Shown here in pieces: positions 8,838 to 18,722 of a stretch of DNA of 64,000 bases (position 1 is its first letter; each line of letters starts with the position of its first letter). Where the stretch lies: assembly GCA_012862575.1 (NCBI GenBank), contig BLSF01000022.1, positions 1 to 64,000 on the forward strand, written 5' to 3'. Under the pieces are notes generated by a model, which was given only the letters and a program-made list of their open reading frames with translations, was not told where the DNA came from and did not search any database. A program made the position numbers and the translations under genes. Source of the DNA: Parietichytrium sp. I65-24A (lineage: Eukaryota > Sar > Bigyra > Thraustochytrida > Thraustochytriidae).

Positions 8838-11589
8838 CTCGGACGGCTCTGACCAGGAGTGGATTGAAGACGAGGTGGCGAAGTCCAGTGGGAAGAACCG
8901 GCGGCACGGCAAAGCCGCAAAGGCGTCAGATTCGAGACCCTCGCGGCGGCGGCGTTCGACAAGACACGCAGAGTCTGAGGAGTTGGAACCGTTCTCCTCC
9001 TCCTCGGAGTCTGAGCTTGAAGAGCTAGATGGTGAGGGCGCGAGTGGAACTATCCTTGACTTTAGCAACCTCAAGCTCAAGCCGGATCATCGCATTCGCC
9101 CTATCTGGGTCAGTCCCTCGAGGCGAATTCTTTTAGAAGCTTCTTCAAGGTTTTACCAACAGGCTTATGACTTTCTCGTGGCTGTCGCTGAACCTGTCTC
9201 CCGGCCGCGATTCATACACGAGTACAGGCTAACCGCGTATTCACTTTATGCAGCTGTATCCATAGGGCTTGGCCCAGCCACGATTGTCGCAGTTCTAGAT
9301 CGTCTCTGCAAAGTCAAGTTGCCTCAGGAAATTAAGGACTTTGTCTTCTCCACGACCATGAACTTTGGCAAGGCGAAGATAGTTCTCCGACAAAACCGTA
9401 TGTTCGTAGAAAGCCCCGAGAGAGAGATTTTAAAGCGCCTGTTGCTAGAACCAGTCATTGCAGACGCCCGCCAAATACACCACGAGGATGGTGTCGAGCC
9501 ACATGACTTTGAGCAAGCAGTTGCCGCTGAGGAGGCAAATTTGGAACAACTCACAAACATAGAAATCGTTGAGGAGGAGGAACAAGACGAGAACATGGAT
9601 GAAACTGACGCCGCTTACCTTTTGCAAGATGCACATCAAGATACCGTCATTGACGCGCCTGCTTCAAAGTCTGCACCTCAAAATCACCCACTTTCTGAGG
9701 CAGCCAATGACTCAAACTCGGGCTCGCACACAGTCTGCATTGGACCAGAACCGCCAGGCCCGAAATTTGTCTACAGTTTCGAGATTGAAACGAGTCGAGT
9801 CGAAGCGGTGCGGCGATCAGCCTTGCAGGCTGATTTCCCGCTCATGGAGGAATACGACTTTCGCAGAGACAACCTCAAAGGCAATCTTCCGATCGAGCTC
9901 AAGGTGTCAACGGAGATTCGGCCCTATCAAGAGCGCAGTCTTAGCAAGATGTTCGGAAATGGCCGCGCGCGAAGCGGGGTGATTGTGCTGCCGTGTGGGG
10001 CTGGGAAAACGTTGACGGGTATCACCGCTTGTTGTACTATCAAAAAGAGCTGCGTCGTGCTCTGCACCGGCGCCGTCGCAGCGTCACAGTGGAAAAAGCA
10101 GTTTCAGCAATTCACTACTATCCCAGCGAAACACATATATGTATTCACGTCCAAGGAGAAGAACGAGATCGACCAGACGCGTCCTTGTGTACTCATCACA
10201 ACCTACAGCATGTTGGCGGCGCGGGTGGATCGGCGATCAGCCCATACGAGCGAAATCCTTCAATCCATTAGTAGGAGAGATTGGGGACTTATGATTCTTG
10301 ATGAAGTGCATGTGACACCAGCACGTCTCTTTCGAAAGGTGCTCACCAACGTGAAGGCACACTGCAAATTGGGGCTCACGGCGACACTTGTTCGTGAAGA
10401 TTCTCTTATTGATGACCTCAACTTTCTCATTGGCCCAAAGCTTTATGAAGCGAATTGGTTGGATCTTACCGACGCTGGATTCCTGGCGCGGGTGCTTTGT
10501 AATGAAGTTCGTTGCCCCATGACTCCAGAATTCTTTGCTGAGTATCTGCATGAGTCTGGGCCGCACGTTAAGCAGCTCTTGTACACGATGAATCCCAACA
10601 AGTGCTTTGCCGCCGAATATCTGGTGAAGCAACACGAAGCACGCGGAGATAAAATTTTGCTCTTCTGTGACAACATCATGGCTGTGAAATTTTTTGCCGA
10701 CTTGCTGAAGCGGCCATTTATCTCGGGAGAGACGCCGTATAAGGAGAGAATGATGAGGTACACACAGTTCAGGAAGAGTTCGGTCATGTCTAGTAAGTTT
10801 GTTTTGCCTGATGTAGATGCATATTCGTTTTTTTTCACACACCCAAACACACCTTCTGATGGGCTCATCATTTTTTTATTTACAGCTTTAGTAGTCTCCA
10901 AAGTTGGCGATATAGCAATTGATTTGCCAGAGGCGAATGTGATTGTTCAAGTCTCGTCCCACTTTGGCTCGCGGCGACAGGAAGCTCAGAGGCTCGGAAG
11001 AATCTTGCGTCCAAAAGTCGAAGCGGGTGCGAAAACCAGCTCAACTCAATTCGATGCTTATTTTTACACGCTTGTATCAACTAGCACGGACGAAATGTAC
11101 TATGCGACCAAGCGCCAGCAGTACCTCGTTAACCAGGGTTACACTTACAAGTGCATTGAGGTGAGCGAGGATGCAAAGGCCGAGCTTCGTGCAAACACCA
11201 TATCGGAACATCCATCTCAGATTGTGTCACTATTGTCACGGAATGCCCAACTCAGCCTCTTGCAAAAAATCCTCACACTGTCTGCTTCCGAGGCACAGGC
11301 GTCTTCTTCGGTTGCGCCGAATCGTACAGGTCGGCAAGGCGAATCAAAAAATACGCACACATCAAAAAGCACCATCCCTGTGGGAAACGTCGATGACGCG
11401 CAAGAGACTGGCGCCGAGCAAGTGGACGATTTCGATTTCGATGATGGAGATGGTTTTGAGTCCAGCGAGCTAGAAGATGAAGCTGACGAAATGCAAGTAC
11501 AAAGTCGACCAGTAGCCAAGAGGCGAAAGACGAATGCGGACATTATTTCTGGAGCTGGCAACTTGCAATATTTTGAATATGAAGGTTGA
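8806..11589 (+). CDS. TFIIH helicase XPB/ERCC3/Ssl2 (one intron)
   Basis: DNA-dependent ATPase/translocase of TFIIH, for promoter opening and nucleotide excision repair. Exons 8806-10792 and 10886-11589 give 896 residues. An acidic Ser-rich N-terminus is followed by the XPB-specific N-terminal domain (about 100-200), Walker A LPCGAGKT (about 400), DEVH box (about 498), the RED motif LVREDSLIDDLNFLIG (about 529) that defines the family, then the second helicase lobe with SKVGDIAIDLPEANV and SRRQEAQRLGRILR. Splicing out 93 nt with GTAAGT and TTTACAG restores VMSTLVVSKVGD, which matches the family; the unspliced frame stays open by chance. The better-context ATG is at 8821 (MDLGGDSD), so the start may be five codons later. 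Confidence 0.95.
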   Translation: METAAMDLGGDSDGSDQEWIEDEVAKSSGKNRRHGKAAKASDSRPSRRRRSTRHAESEELEPFSSSSESELEELDGEGASGTILDFSNLKLKPDHRIRPIWVSPSRRILLEASSRFYQQAYDFLVAVAEPVSRPRFIHEYRLTAYSLYAAVSIGLGPATIVAVLDRLCKVKLPQEIKDFVFSTTMNFGKAKIVLRQNRMFVESPEREILKRLLLEPVIADARQIHHEDGVEPHDFEQAVAAEEANLEQLTNIEIVEEEEQDENMDETDAAYLLQDAHQDTVIDAPASKSAPQNHPLSEAANDSNSGSHTVCIGPEPPGPKFVYSFEIETSRVEAVRRSALQADFPLMEEYDFRRDNLKGNLPIELKVSTEIRPYQERSLSKMFGNGRARSGVIVLPCGAGKTLTGITACCTIKKSCVVLCTGAVAASQWKKQFQQFTTIPAKHIYVFTSKEKNEIDQTRPCVLITTYSMLAARVDRRSAHTSEILQSISRRDWGLMILDEVHVTPARLFRKVLTNVKAHCKLGLTATLVREDSLIDDLNFLIGPKLYEANWLDLTDAGFLARVLCNEVRCPMTPEFFAEYLHESGPHVKQLLYTMNPNKCFAAEYLVKQHEARGDKILLFCDNIMAVKFFADLLKRPFISGETPYKERMMRYTQFRKSSVMSSKFVLPDVDAYSFFFTHPNTPSDGLIIFLFTALVVSKVGDIAIDLPEANVIVQVSSHFGSRRQEAQRLGRILRPKVEAGAKTSSTQFDAYFYTLVSTSTDEMYYATKRQQYLVNQGYTYKCIEVSEDAKAELRANTISEHPSQIVSLLSRNAQLSLLQKILTLSASEAQASSSVAPNRTGRQGESKNTHTSKSTIPVGNVDDAQETGAEQVDDFDFDDGDGFESSELEDEADEMQVQSRPVAKRRKTNADIISGAGNLQYFEYEG
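10793..10885 (+). other. XPB intron, 93 nt, length divisible by three, no stop
   Basis: Donor GTAAGT at 10793 and acceptor TTTACAG ending at 10885, phase 1. Removal joins A to CT and restores the conserved helicase sequence. Retention would add 31 residues between the RNA-helicase-like motifs IV and V without shifting the frame. Confidence 0.93.
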
Positions 11590-11828
11590 ATCATTTGCAT
11601 TGTGCATATTTACTTAATGCTAGTCTCTAATTTAAACAACGTCTTTTTCTCTTCCCAACCGTTGACAATGCTCGCTGAAAGCACTGTTAGCCATCAAATT
11701 TGGCTTCCACATATATAGTAGCAGCATGCACTCACGCGATGCTCACCGTACTGGCCATTCTTCAAGGGGTGCTTGGCGAAAGGCCTGACCCCAAAGCATA
11801 TCGACACCAACTTTTGTTCGTGCCTTTC

Positions 11829-12441
11829 TTAGCTTTTCGTGAAACTGAACGGACTTTTAATTGCAGATGCAATCCCCCCAGCCCTGCCATTTGGCTTCGC
11901 ATTATCATCTCCGCTCTTTTCCAGTCTTGTGCTTTCATTGATGGCGACGAGAATTTCATGCATGTTTGTTTCCAGGACGAGGCCACCCATGACGATTTCA
12001 TCCAATATGTAATGAACTTTGTCAGCGTGGAAGATGAGGTCCAGCTCGCAAACGCTCTCGAAGCACTTGTCCAAGGTCTCAACAAATACTTGGATGAGGT
12101 CCAAGATCCCGAGCTCACTCTCTGTCTCCTCGCATGCGAAAACAAAGAACAACGTTGCATAGTGTCTATAAATCAGCCTCGTTCCTTTCCCCCAGCTCCC
12201 TGAAAGTTGATCGCCTGCCATAAAGTTACAGACTGTCTCGGAGCGCTTCGACACCAGCAAGAAAACCTCTCGAATAAGTGTTTGCTGCAGCGCCTCGCTC
12301 TGCAAGGAGATTCGCGTTAGACTCAGACAAGCAGCGACACCACCTCCCTTATTGGACATCCGACTCACTTACCACGGGTTCATAGAATTTAACACATCGC
12401 GGTTGCCCGTAGTTGTTTATGATGAAAATGCCGCGAATCAT
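11829..12441 (-). CDS. AP-3 complex sigma subunit (one intron)
   Basis: Small adaptin of the AP-3 coat, which sorts membrane cargo from endosome/TGN to lysosome-related compartments. Exon 1 is 12373-12441 and exon 2 is 11829-12299, with a 73-nt intron (GTAAGT...CTTGCAG) in phase 0, giving 179 residues. Exon 1 encodes MIRGIFIINNYGQPR, the expected first strand of a longin-like sigma subunit. Exon 2 holds LIYRHYATLFFVFA and ESELGILDLIQVFVETLDKC, then VCELDLIFH and GGLVLETNMHEI; the longer ETLDKCFE version separates AP-3 sigma from AP-1/2. Size agrees with the family (about 165-195). Exon 1 is not visible as a long open frame and was found by reading for the missing N-terminus. Convergent with XPB. 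Confidence 0.95.
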
Positions 12442-13004
12442 CTTGCTTCCCGCCTCGCTGGTCTTGTACTACTTCGCCTGCATCCGAGATCCTCTCTGCT
12501 GCGTGTCGTGCGTGTACGCCGCCAGCGACTGCTTGCACATCTTGCCCTCTTCGCCGCAGTACTGATTGGAGTAACTATGGCTACGGACATAGCAAATCTG
12601 TGCTTCGGTTGTAGTGTGCCGCCGCGAACACGCACTGAGCACCAAGTGAACGAACATTGGAGCCCAGTACTTCGTACAACCATTGTTGCCAACTCGAGCC
12701 AACTGTTTCAGGCCTATCCGTGCAAATGGAAAGTGAGGAGTAGGATCTCTGTTGCAGGTACGCCATGTTGAGAAAGAAGATGAGAAACAAGTGAATTATC
12801 AAAATTCAACTGAAATGATTTATGTAAATCAAGAACACAAATATATTGTGCCCCCTCGCGTATACGATCCAGTCAAGCTATAGCGCAATAAGGAAACAGG
12901 ACGACACGGAAAAAATGCCGAACCGAAATTTTAGTTGCAACACTTGATGAGGAGTTTCCAAGTCGGCTTTACAAACAAAATGTGCATGTCTCTTGCACTT
13001 CAAA
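12442..13004. other. spacer between AP-3 sigma and Cms1-like genes
   Basis: This is the promoter side of AP-3 sigma and the 3' side of the Cms1-like gene. Overlapping short frames occur in all orientations but none has coding character. The 12780-12860 part is AT-rich and may hold the Cms1-like 3' end. No gene is supported. Confidence 0.45.
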
Positions 13005-13853
13005 TCACTTGTCGTCGACGAATGCAAGTGTAGGTCTTGCACCCGATTGCTGTGAGAAGTATATCTGGCGCAAAAAGTTGAAGCAGTCGTGTCTAACTGT
13101 TGGGAGCGTGAAAATCATGTAATTTTTCATGTCCTTGTTCACGTCAAACGCCCACACGACGTTACCTTCTCCAAGAAATGTCTTTAAAGCACCATTCTCT
13201 GCAAGCTTCAAAACCCGATTTGGTGTTCCAACCGCAATCGAGAGTTTCTTATTCTCCAGGTATTTCGCTTGGTCTTCGAACTTCATGTGTTTGGAGAAAA
13301 GCTTTGCAATCGGTCTCTTCATCGACGAAAGAGTTTTAATTACAGCACACGAGCGAATCGCAGAGCTACACACCACGAGAACTTTCAGGTTCTCACTGCT
13401 CACAGCGCGCTTGAGATCCTCGTAGGACAACACCTTCGCCTTTCCAGCCCCATACAAATCTTGTTCACCGAGGGCATCGCCGCCGGGGTACATCTCCACC
13501 CGTGACAAGCCTGGCAAGTTACCCTCATAATGAAACTTCAGCCAAGGAACAAGTCCACTGCTGATGGATGGAGCTCCCTTCAAATCAATTTTCACCTTCT
13601 TCTTCTGAGCTTGACCGGCTTTCGGTGTCCCCTTCTCGCTACCGCTTGGCTTTTTGGGCAAAACTTTTTCTTTCGCTGGTTGCACGTCTTTCTTCAATTT
13701 GTGTCCATCATGCTTTGCGCGTTTCGGACTTTTACCAGACGCACTTGGAGGCTTTTGTGCAGAGTCTGCCCTGTCTCTCTTTCTGTTTGGTTTTCCTGGG
13801 CTCTTCGACGCACCGCCGACCTCCTGGCCGGGGGCAAGGCGGGTGATCACCAT
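13005..13853 (-). CDS. Cms1/CMSS1-like 90S pre-ribosome factor
   Basis: Predicted 282-residue nucleolar protein of the Cms1 family (U3-containing 90S pre-ribosomal complex subunit). The first ~105 residues are a Lys/Pro/Ser-rich basic tail with several KKK clusters, suitable for nuclear and nucleolar targeting. The C-terminal half carries a degenerate DEAD-helicase-like fold: KVLVVCSSAIRSCAVIKTL, KLFSKHMKFEDQAKYL and SIAVGTPNRVLKL, the last corresponding to the TPGR motif. No Walker A motif is seen, consistent with a non-catalytic family. The frame extends upstream to a non-ATG codon; the first ATG (MVITRLAPG) at 13853 is used, and the 44 codons before it are Arg-rich and unconvincing. Confidence 0.8.
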   Translation of the reverse strand: MVITRLAPGQEVGGASKSPGKPNRKRDRADSAQKPPSASGKSPKRAKHDGHKLKKDVQPAKEKVLPKKPSGSEKGTPKAGQAQKKKVKIDLKGAPSISSGLVPWLKFHYEGNLPGLSRVEMYPGGDALGEQDLYGAGKAKVLSYEDLKRAVSSENLKVLVVCSSAIRSCAVIKTLSSMKRPIAKLFSKHMKFEDQAKYLENKKLSIAVGTPNRVLKLAENGALKTFLGEGNVVWAFDVNKDMKNYMIFTLPTVRHDCFNFLRQIYFSQQSGARPTLAFVDDK

Positions 13854-14150
13854 CTTTGAACTGAACGAGTGGATCGCCGTCTCCCGATAATAAGAAACTT
13901 TGATCACCAAATCAAAGTCTGTGCTCGCAACCTCTTCTCGAACGTTTTCCCGTTTCCAGCCACTCGAGCGCAGTGTTCTTCTCACGCAACTCTAGACACA
14001 GAGCGCAGAAACACGACAAAGTTGACTGCTCCTCGTTTGTTCTGTTATTTCCATTATTTTCTCTCCATTCTCTCCATTCTCTCCATTCCACGAAGCACAG
14101 CAACCATGTGAAAGCGTTCCTCATAATTCAACACCAAGGGGGTAACCATC

Positions 14151-14184
14151 CCACCTTCCAATAGGGTTTGTTTACGCTGCACTT
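14151..14184 (+). repeat. dispersed element, copy 2
   Basis: Reads CCACCTTCCAATAGGGTTTG then TTTACGCTGCACTTTT; identical to copies 3 and 4 except for isolated changes, then diverges after the CACTT. It lies about 300 bp upstream of the Cms1-like start codon, on the opposite strand to that gene. Confidence 0.75.
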
Positions 14185-14481
14185 TTAAGATCTCATGAAC
14201 GCTTTTTGCTTTTCTGAGAGTTAAAGAAATCTTATCTCGAGATTCCCGAAGAGGCAATCATCAAGTCGGAAGGGTATTAAATGACCGTCCGTTCGGACAA
14301 AGTTTGATTTACTTGTACGTGTACGTAGTTCTGATTGAGAGTACCAGTTTCCGCAGAGGTTACTGGAAACGGAGAGATCGCGTCACGCTCGCCAATAATT
14401 CAAAAAAAATTTACTCAGAGTGAGTCGCCAATAATAAAAAGAACCAATAACTTTAGTGGGTACAATTTATTGTACTACCGC

Positions 14482-14502
14482 GTACTCGAGTAACTCGAGT
14501 AC
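14482..14502. repeat. GTACTCGAG inverted repeat with 3-nt loop
   Basis: GTACTCGAG (14482-14490) and CTCGAGTAC (14494-14502) are perfect complements around TAA. Each arm itself contains the palindrome CTCGAG. It belongs to the intergenic GTAC-type palindromes described in the findings. Confidence 0.6.
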
Positions 14503-14991
14503 TCGTTGCCGGTGACACTGGTGCCCTGCAATGAGGATCGAAGGAAAGGGAAGGAAAATGCGATCTTCCAAGTGACGAAGGTCGGCGTCATTCACAATCA
14601 TTAAATGGCGAGGTTAACATTCAGATTTTGATTCAGACGAATGCGGCACTGCATTTGACGTCGTCCCACAACTGGGCGGATGAAATTTTATGGTGTTACT
14701 GAAAAACGTGAAAATCCGGAAACCAGAACAGCACTTTCATGCAATTGTGGCAAAGCGGTGTTTTTAATAAAAAATATGCCATCTTTTCAATTCTATAGAA
14801 AACTTCGTTCTAACCGAGACAACTCGCGTATTCCTTTTCTTTTTTAAAGAGCAGGACTTGTATGTAATTAAAATCAAAGTCCTGGACATCTCTGTTGCTC
14901 CGATTTCGAGAGCCTTAGAAATGAAATTCGAGCGAATGCGTATTTATTTATGTACTAGTACCGTGGCTCTTCGGCTCTGCCATCGCGCACC

Positions 14992-15036
14992 CCACCTTCC
15001 GATAGGGTTTGTTCACGCTGCACTTCGTGGCTCCAC
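14992..15036 (+). repeat. dispersed element, copy 3
   Basis: Reads CCACCTTCCGATAGGGTTTG then TTCACGCTGCACTTCGTGGC, and continues with TCCACC. It is nearly identical to copy 4 and lies about 430 bp upstream of the coiled-coil gene that starts at 15470. Confidence 0.8.
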
Positions 15037-15469
15037 CGCGTCTCTCGCGCGCGCAAGGATGGTTATCAAATTACTAACCTAAGAAACGAAACGAAACGAA
15101 ACGTATTGGAACTTTCTTATAGCTCTTTTTCTGGTAGCTAAGTAGTCCGCTTGTAGTCTGGAGTATAGAAAACGCACTTAAAAAGTTCCTGTCTCATCCT
15201 CCGAATCATGCGAAGTGGCGGCGGCTCTGTTCGCGTCACCCTCGTTCTCTTTTCAAGAGGAGAGACAAAAGTAGCGCTTCGCATTCTTGACCGGAGAACG
15301 AGGCTCGGTAGACAGAGTGAGCCTTCAAAAGACCAGGAAAAGCCGAGACTGCTGTTGCCAATACCGTCAACAGCAGCAGCCTAAATCGCCCGCTGACAGC
15401 CACGTTGTCGCTCACGCCACGGACCATTGACAGGAGCACTTGGAGCAGCTATCCTACAGAGCTAACGCC

Positions 15470-16567
15470 ATGTCGAGCAACGATGTGGGGAACCTGCACG
15501 AGGTACTGAGTGCTGGTTGCGCAGTCAAGGCACACACCTTCGCGTTAGCAGCCGAGGCGTCTTTCAACACGAGCAATTATTCGGAAGCGAGCGCCAGGCA
15601 CGGAGCCGCTTTTGTATATTTGGATAGAATCCTAAAAGCAGTTGAGAAGGACGGTATTATGAATAGCGTTGCTACGAAGGAAGCGCTCTCGCTCCTCGCC
15701 CATCACCACAAGGGCAAAGCGAGAGAAATGAAGAGGCGCTCGCGAGCTCAAGCTGGTCAGTCTCAAGAGGATCAACAACATCTACATGGTGCCAGGCAGG
15801 AACAACAACAGTCACACTCTGCATCCTCTGTACCGGGAGGAGCGCTAAAGGCGAACGATTCAGCCATGTCGAGTCGTGACGTCAGCCACGGCACCTCCTC
15901 GTTGAACCCCACAAGTAATGCTAATCTCAGCAGCCAAATTTCTGGTTCAAACAGAGCAAAGACACTTGCCACAACGTTCAATGCGGTGCAACAAAGATTT
16001 GAGGAAATGCGAGGCTTCATGTCAAACAAATCAAATTTGTCTTTGGGTGAGCCGGAAAAGGTCGACGGCATCAGTAGCTTTAGCGTGGCAAACTCCGCCC
16101 AGTCGCATAGCCCCCAGCAAAGGGAAACGACAGATGCATCTGAATCAGAGGGTTCTCATTCGAGCCATCAAGCCAACCGTCTCGCATCCCGTCTGTCTCA
16201 AAGGGTACAACAGTTGATGAAAGAAAATGAGTCTTTAAACAGAGATCTCACCGCGACTCAAAGGTTGCTGAAGTCCATGAAGGCTCAACAGGCAAAGCAA
16301 GACGAGTTTAAGAAAGAGTATCGACAAAGGTTTGAAATGCTCAAGCAGTCTATGCAACATTTCCAAGAAGCCTACGCTCAGGGCGACCCGGATGGTCGTA
16401 GAGCTCTGTTGGAAAAGAAGCTAACCGATTTGGGGGCTCATGCAAAGTCTTTGGAGAGGAAATTGGAATCCGAGCGTGATAGGAGGAAGAAGGCCGAGTC
16501 TCGAGTGCGCCTTCTAGAAGAAGAGATCCGCTCTTCTCGAGACCAGGTCCGACCTCAGGGTCGATAA
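15470..16567 (+). CDS. coiled-coil protein with MIT-like N-terminal helices
   Basis: A 365-residue single-exon protein, start at the first ATG (MSSNDVGNLH). Residues 1-85 are predicted helical with the pattern of a three-helix MIT or TPR-like bundle: AHTFALAAEASFNTSNYSEASARHG, then VYLDRILKAVEK and SLLAHHHKGKAREM. A Ser/Gln-rich disordered linker (about 90-235) follows, then a long heptad-bearing coiled coil from about 240 to the end, very rich in K, R, E and Q (RLKSMKAQQAKQDEF region). The overall arrangement, short MIT-like domain plus coiled coil, resembles Atg38/NRBF2, but no diagnostic residue supports that name. Function not assigned. Confidence 0.65.
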   Translation: MSSNDVGNLHEVLSAGCAVKAHTFALAAEASFNTSNYSEASARHGAAFVYLDRILKAVEKDGIMNSVATKEALSLLAHHHKGKAREMKRRSRAQAGQSQEDQQHLHGARQEQQQSHSASSVPGGALKANDSAMSSRDVSHGTSSLNPTSNANLSSQISGSNRAKTLATTFNAVQQRFEEMRGFMSNKSNLSLGEPEKVDGISSFSVANSAQSHSPQQRETTDASESEGSHSSHQANRLASRLSQRVQQLMKENESLNRDLTATQRLLKSMKAQQAKQDEFKKEYRQRFEMLKQSMQHFQEAYAQGDPDGRRALLEKKLTDLGAHAKSLERKLESERDRRKKAESRVRLLEEEIRSSRDQVRPQGR

Positions 16568-17072
16568 ATCGCATTTTGGCGTGCCTCATGCCTGGATTTC
16601 CGATGGCGCTACTCTTCAATCTTTCCTTTCCACACTGCTCCCTCCACTCAGCCAACAACCACTAACAGTAAATAAATGCCTCTTGCGGGAGATCGGGACA
16701 TCATGTAAACATGTAAACTTCACAAGCCATAATGAGATACACAAAATAAGCTCGTCGTAAAGACATTTTGTATTCTAACTAATCATTGGACCTATTTATC
16801 GCCTGGGGAGGCGAGTAAGGAGCTCACAGTGAGTACTTACACAATTTCGCGGTAATCCAGCAAATGCTTCTCCTTTTCCGACATTGCGGGACACGAGAAA
16901 AGTCCCTCCCTTCGTCAACGAGAATACATTTTTCACAGTCGTCAATGCGAAAAAGAATACAACACACGATTCTCTGCTTTGCTGCCAACTTGAGACAACC
17001 AACAAACGCTTTGCACCGACGTTACATTCAGAAACATTCAGAAAAAGGAATCAACGCCCCGAATCTTCTATT
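16568..17072. other. convergent 3' spacer
   Basis: Between the coiled-coil gene and the convergent secreted-protein gene. An AATAAA-like word occurs at about 16671 in the first 110 bases after the stop. Short frames on both strands lack coding features. Confidence 0.45.
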
Positions 17073-17844
17073 CTACAAAAAACGTTGCATGGCATAAAAT
17101 TGCGGCTCTAAAGCATAATCACGAAAGATTTGGAACCTTTTCCCACTGCTGCCGAGAAAGTTCCCATTCGAGTCCGTTCCAGTCCACGCGATGTAAACTG
17201 CAAGATCACAAAACCCGGATTCCTCGCTGTTGCAGGAGCTTTGCGTGAGGCCAGTGTCAGAGCCAACCGCCGGTGCCGGGATCTCCTCCGAGTCAAGTTG
17301 CTCCATAGTTGTCAAGTTGTATGCGTTGGCAACACAGTTCTGGACACTTTGTGACACCGAGTCATCAGTAAAGTAGCAGCCGTCGTCCCATGAGATCTCC
17401 TGCACAATGCCGTTCTCGACGTTGATGATTGCTGTCAAAATGGAAAAGTAGAATATGGTTCCGGAACTATCTGGCTGAGTGCAGTACCGTTTCTGGAACG
17501 AGGATGAAACCCCCATGCTCTCAACGTGAAATAGCTGATCTGAACAACTGTCTTTGTTTTCCTCGTAGCCTGTATGCATCAATGAACCCGAAAAAGGGTC
17601 AGGCAATTGCTCGTCCTCATGTGTCAAAGTCAACAAATTTGATGCACAACTTACTATTTGCAAGAGTCAGCCTTGCGTATTGGTCCGCCTTGGGCTGAAA
17701 AAGTGTAAAATTCGCATTGTTAACGACCAGACAAACGTAAGTGGAGCTCCCTATAGTCACTGGAGAGGCTCCTTCTGGCTGGCAGCAGAGCACATGTGAG
17801 ACAAAAGAGGCGCCCAGAAGAGCGCTCAAAAGACGTGTCATCAT
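17073..17844 (-). CDS. secreted Cys-containing protein of unknown family (one intron)
   Basis: Exon 1 17655-17844 and exon 2 17073-17569, separated by an 85-nt intron (GTAAGT donor, ATACAG acceptor, phase 1), join to 228 residues. The start MMTRLLSALLGASFVSHVLC reads as a signal peptide with cleavage after the CC region. The mature part has about ten further cysteines, N-glycosylation sequons (NFT, NLT), and alternating hydrophobic strands such as GTIFYFSILTAIINVENGIVQEISW, suggesting a beta-rich disulfide-bonded ectodomain with no transmembrane anchor. I do not recognise a family. The splice is supported because the two frames join cleanly and both open frames stop inside the intron side. 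Confidence 0.65.
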
Positions 17845-18722
17845 TGCCGCAACTTGTTCGTGAGTGCGTTGAACAGGTTGCCGAAAGAGCAAAGAGCGTG
17901 CAACACGCTAGGACGACGACAGGGCTTGATGCCAATTTCTTGAAAGATACCGAAGCGATCCTATACCACAACACGCTGCCACTTGCGGGCTCGAGGCCAA
18001 CCGCGAATTTAGCTTCCTTCGCTTTTCTTGCGCTTAAAGCCGCAACCTGGCGCAGCTCCTTCTGCTCCCTGTCCTGCTGCTCCTCACGGGTCACCGCCTT
18101 TACTGTTTTTAGGACTAATCGTAGAGGTATTAGTTCGGTCGTAGGTCTCGGCATTAGTATGAACTCTACCCGGACTTTGCGTTGACTCCTAGAATGATAT
18201 TGTTGTAATCGCCTAGCCTTTCCAGGCTAGGGCTGTCGATAAAGTTGAGCTAATTTTTTCTAACTAGCGGTCGCTATAGGAAATAGACAATCAGGAATGG
18301 AGAATATTGACTTTCCCTTCAAAAGGGATAGTTGTTTAAGGAGTGCCTATTATTTTAGATAGACAGTCGAATCTGGAATGTCAGTACTCTCGATGCGACA
18401 TTCAGGGAACGCTGAGCGAACTTCGAGCACAGGGTCAACTGAGCGGGGCCAATAGATACCCTAACAGGAGAGGAGATCAAAAAGAAGAATGAGGCAGGTC
18501 CAACGCAGTGTTCATGTTCATTCAACACAGTGGCGTCAGTGGCGAGATAACGGAGCCAACATACAGTCTCAAAGCAGCAACAGTGCGTTGCGCTCTCTCA
18601 GAATCCACTTCTTGCCAACCTTCTCGCGCGTCCTTTCTTGCGTGACCGCTTAACTTCTCTCCACCCTTGGCACTGCTTGTTCGTCTTGGCGAAAACCGTC
18701 GGATTGCGCTTCTGCAAGCACC
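17845..18722. other. divergent promoter region, secreted protein / RPN7
   Basis: Contains opposing frames of 129-144 codons around 17800-18150 that are antisense to each other; neither is convincing. An 8-bp hairpin is at 18212-18231. The last 60 bases before 18723 lead into the RPN7 start. Confidence 0.4.
18212..18231. repeat. 8-bp hairpin CCTAGCCT/AGGCTAGG
   Basis: Perfect complementary 8-base arms with a TTCC tetraloop. It lies in the spacer upstream of RPN7. It may be a transcript end or protein site; no direct support for function. Confidence 0.5.

Larger units (their letters stand above)
13854..15469. other. divergent 1.6 kb intergenic region with repeats
   Basis: No gene recognised. 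It contains TCTCTCCAT tandem copies (about 14058-14088), two copies of the dispersed element (14151-14184 and 14992-15036), the palindrome at 14482-14502, and a GAAAC pentamer run (15083-15103). It separates the divergent Cms1-like and coiled-coil genes and should hold both promoters. Confidence 0.5.

Noticed and set aside
17720-18154. 144-codon minus frame upstream of the secreted-protein gene
   Set aside because: It overlaps exon 1 in another frame and a comparable plus-strand frame. The N-terminal part is plausible but no family or splice partner was found.
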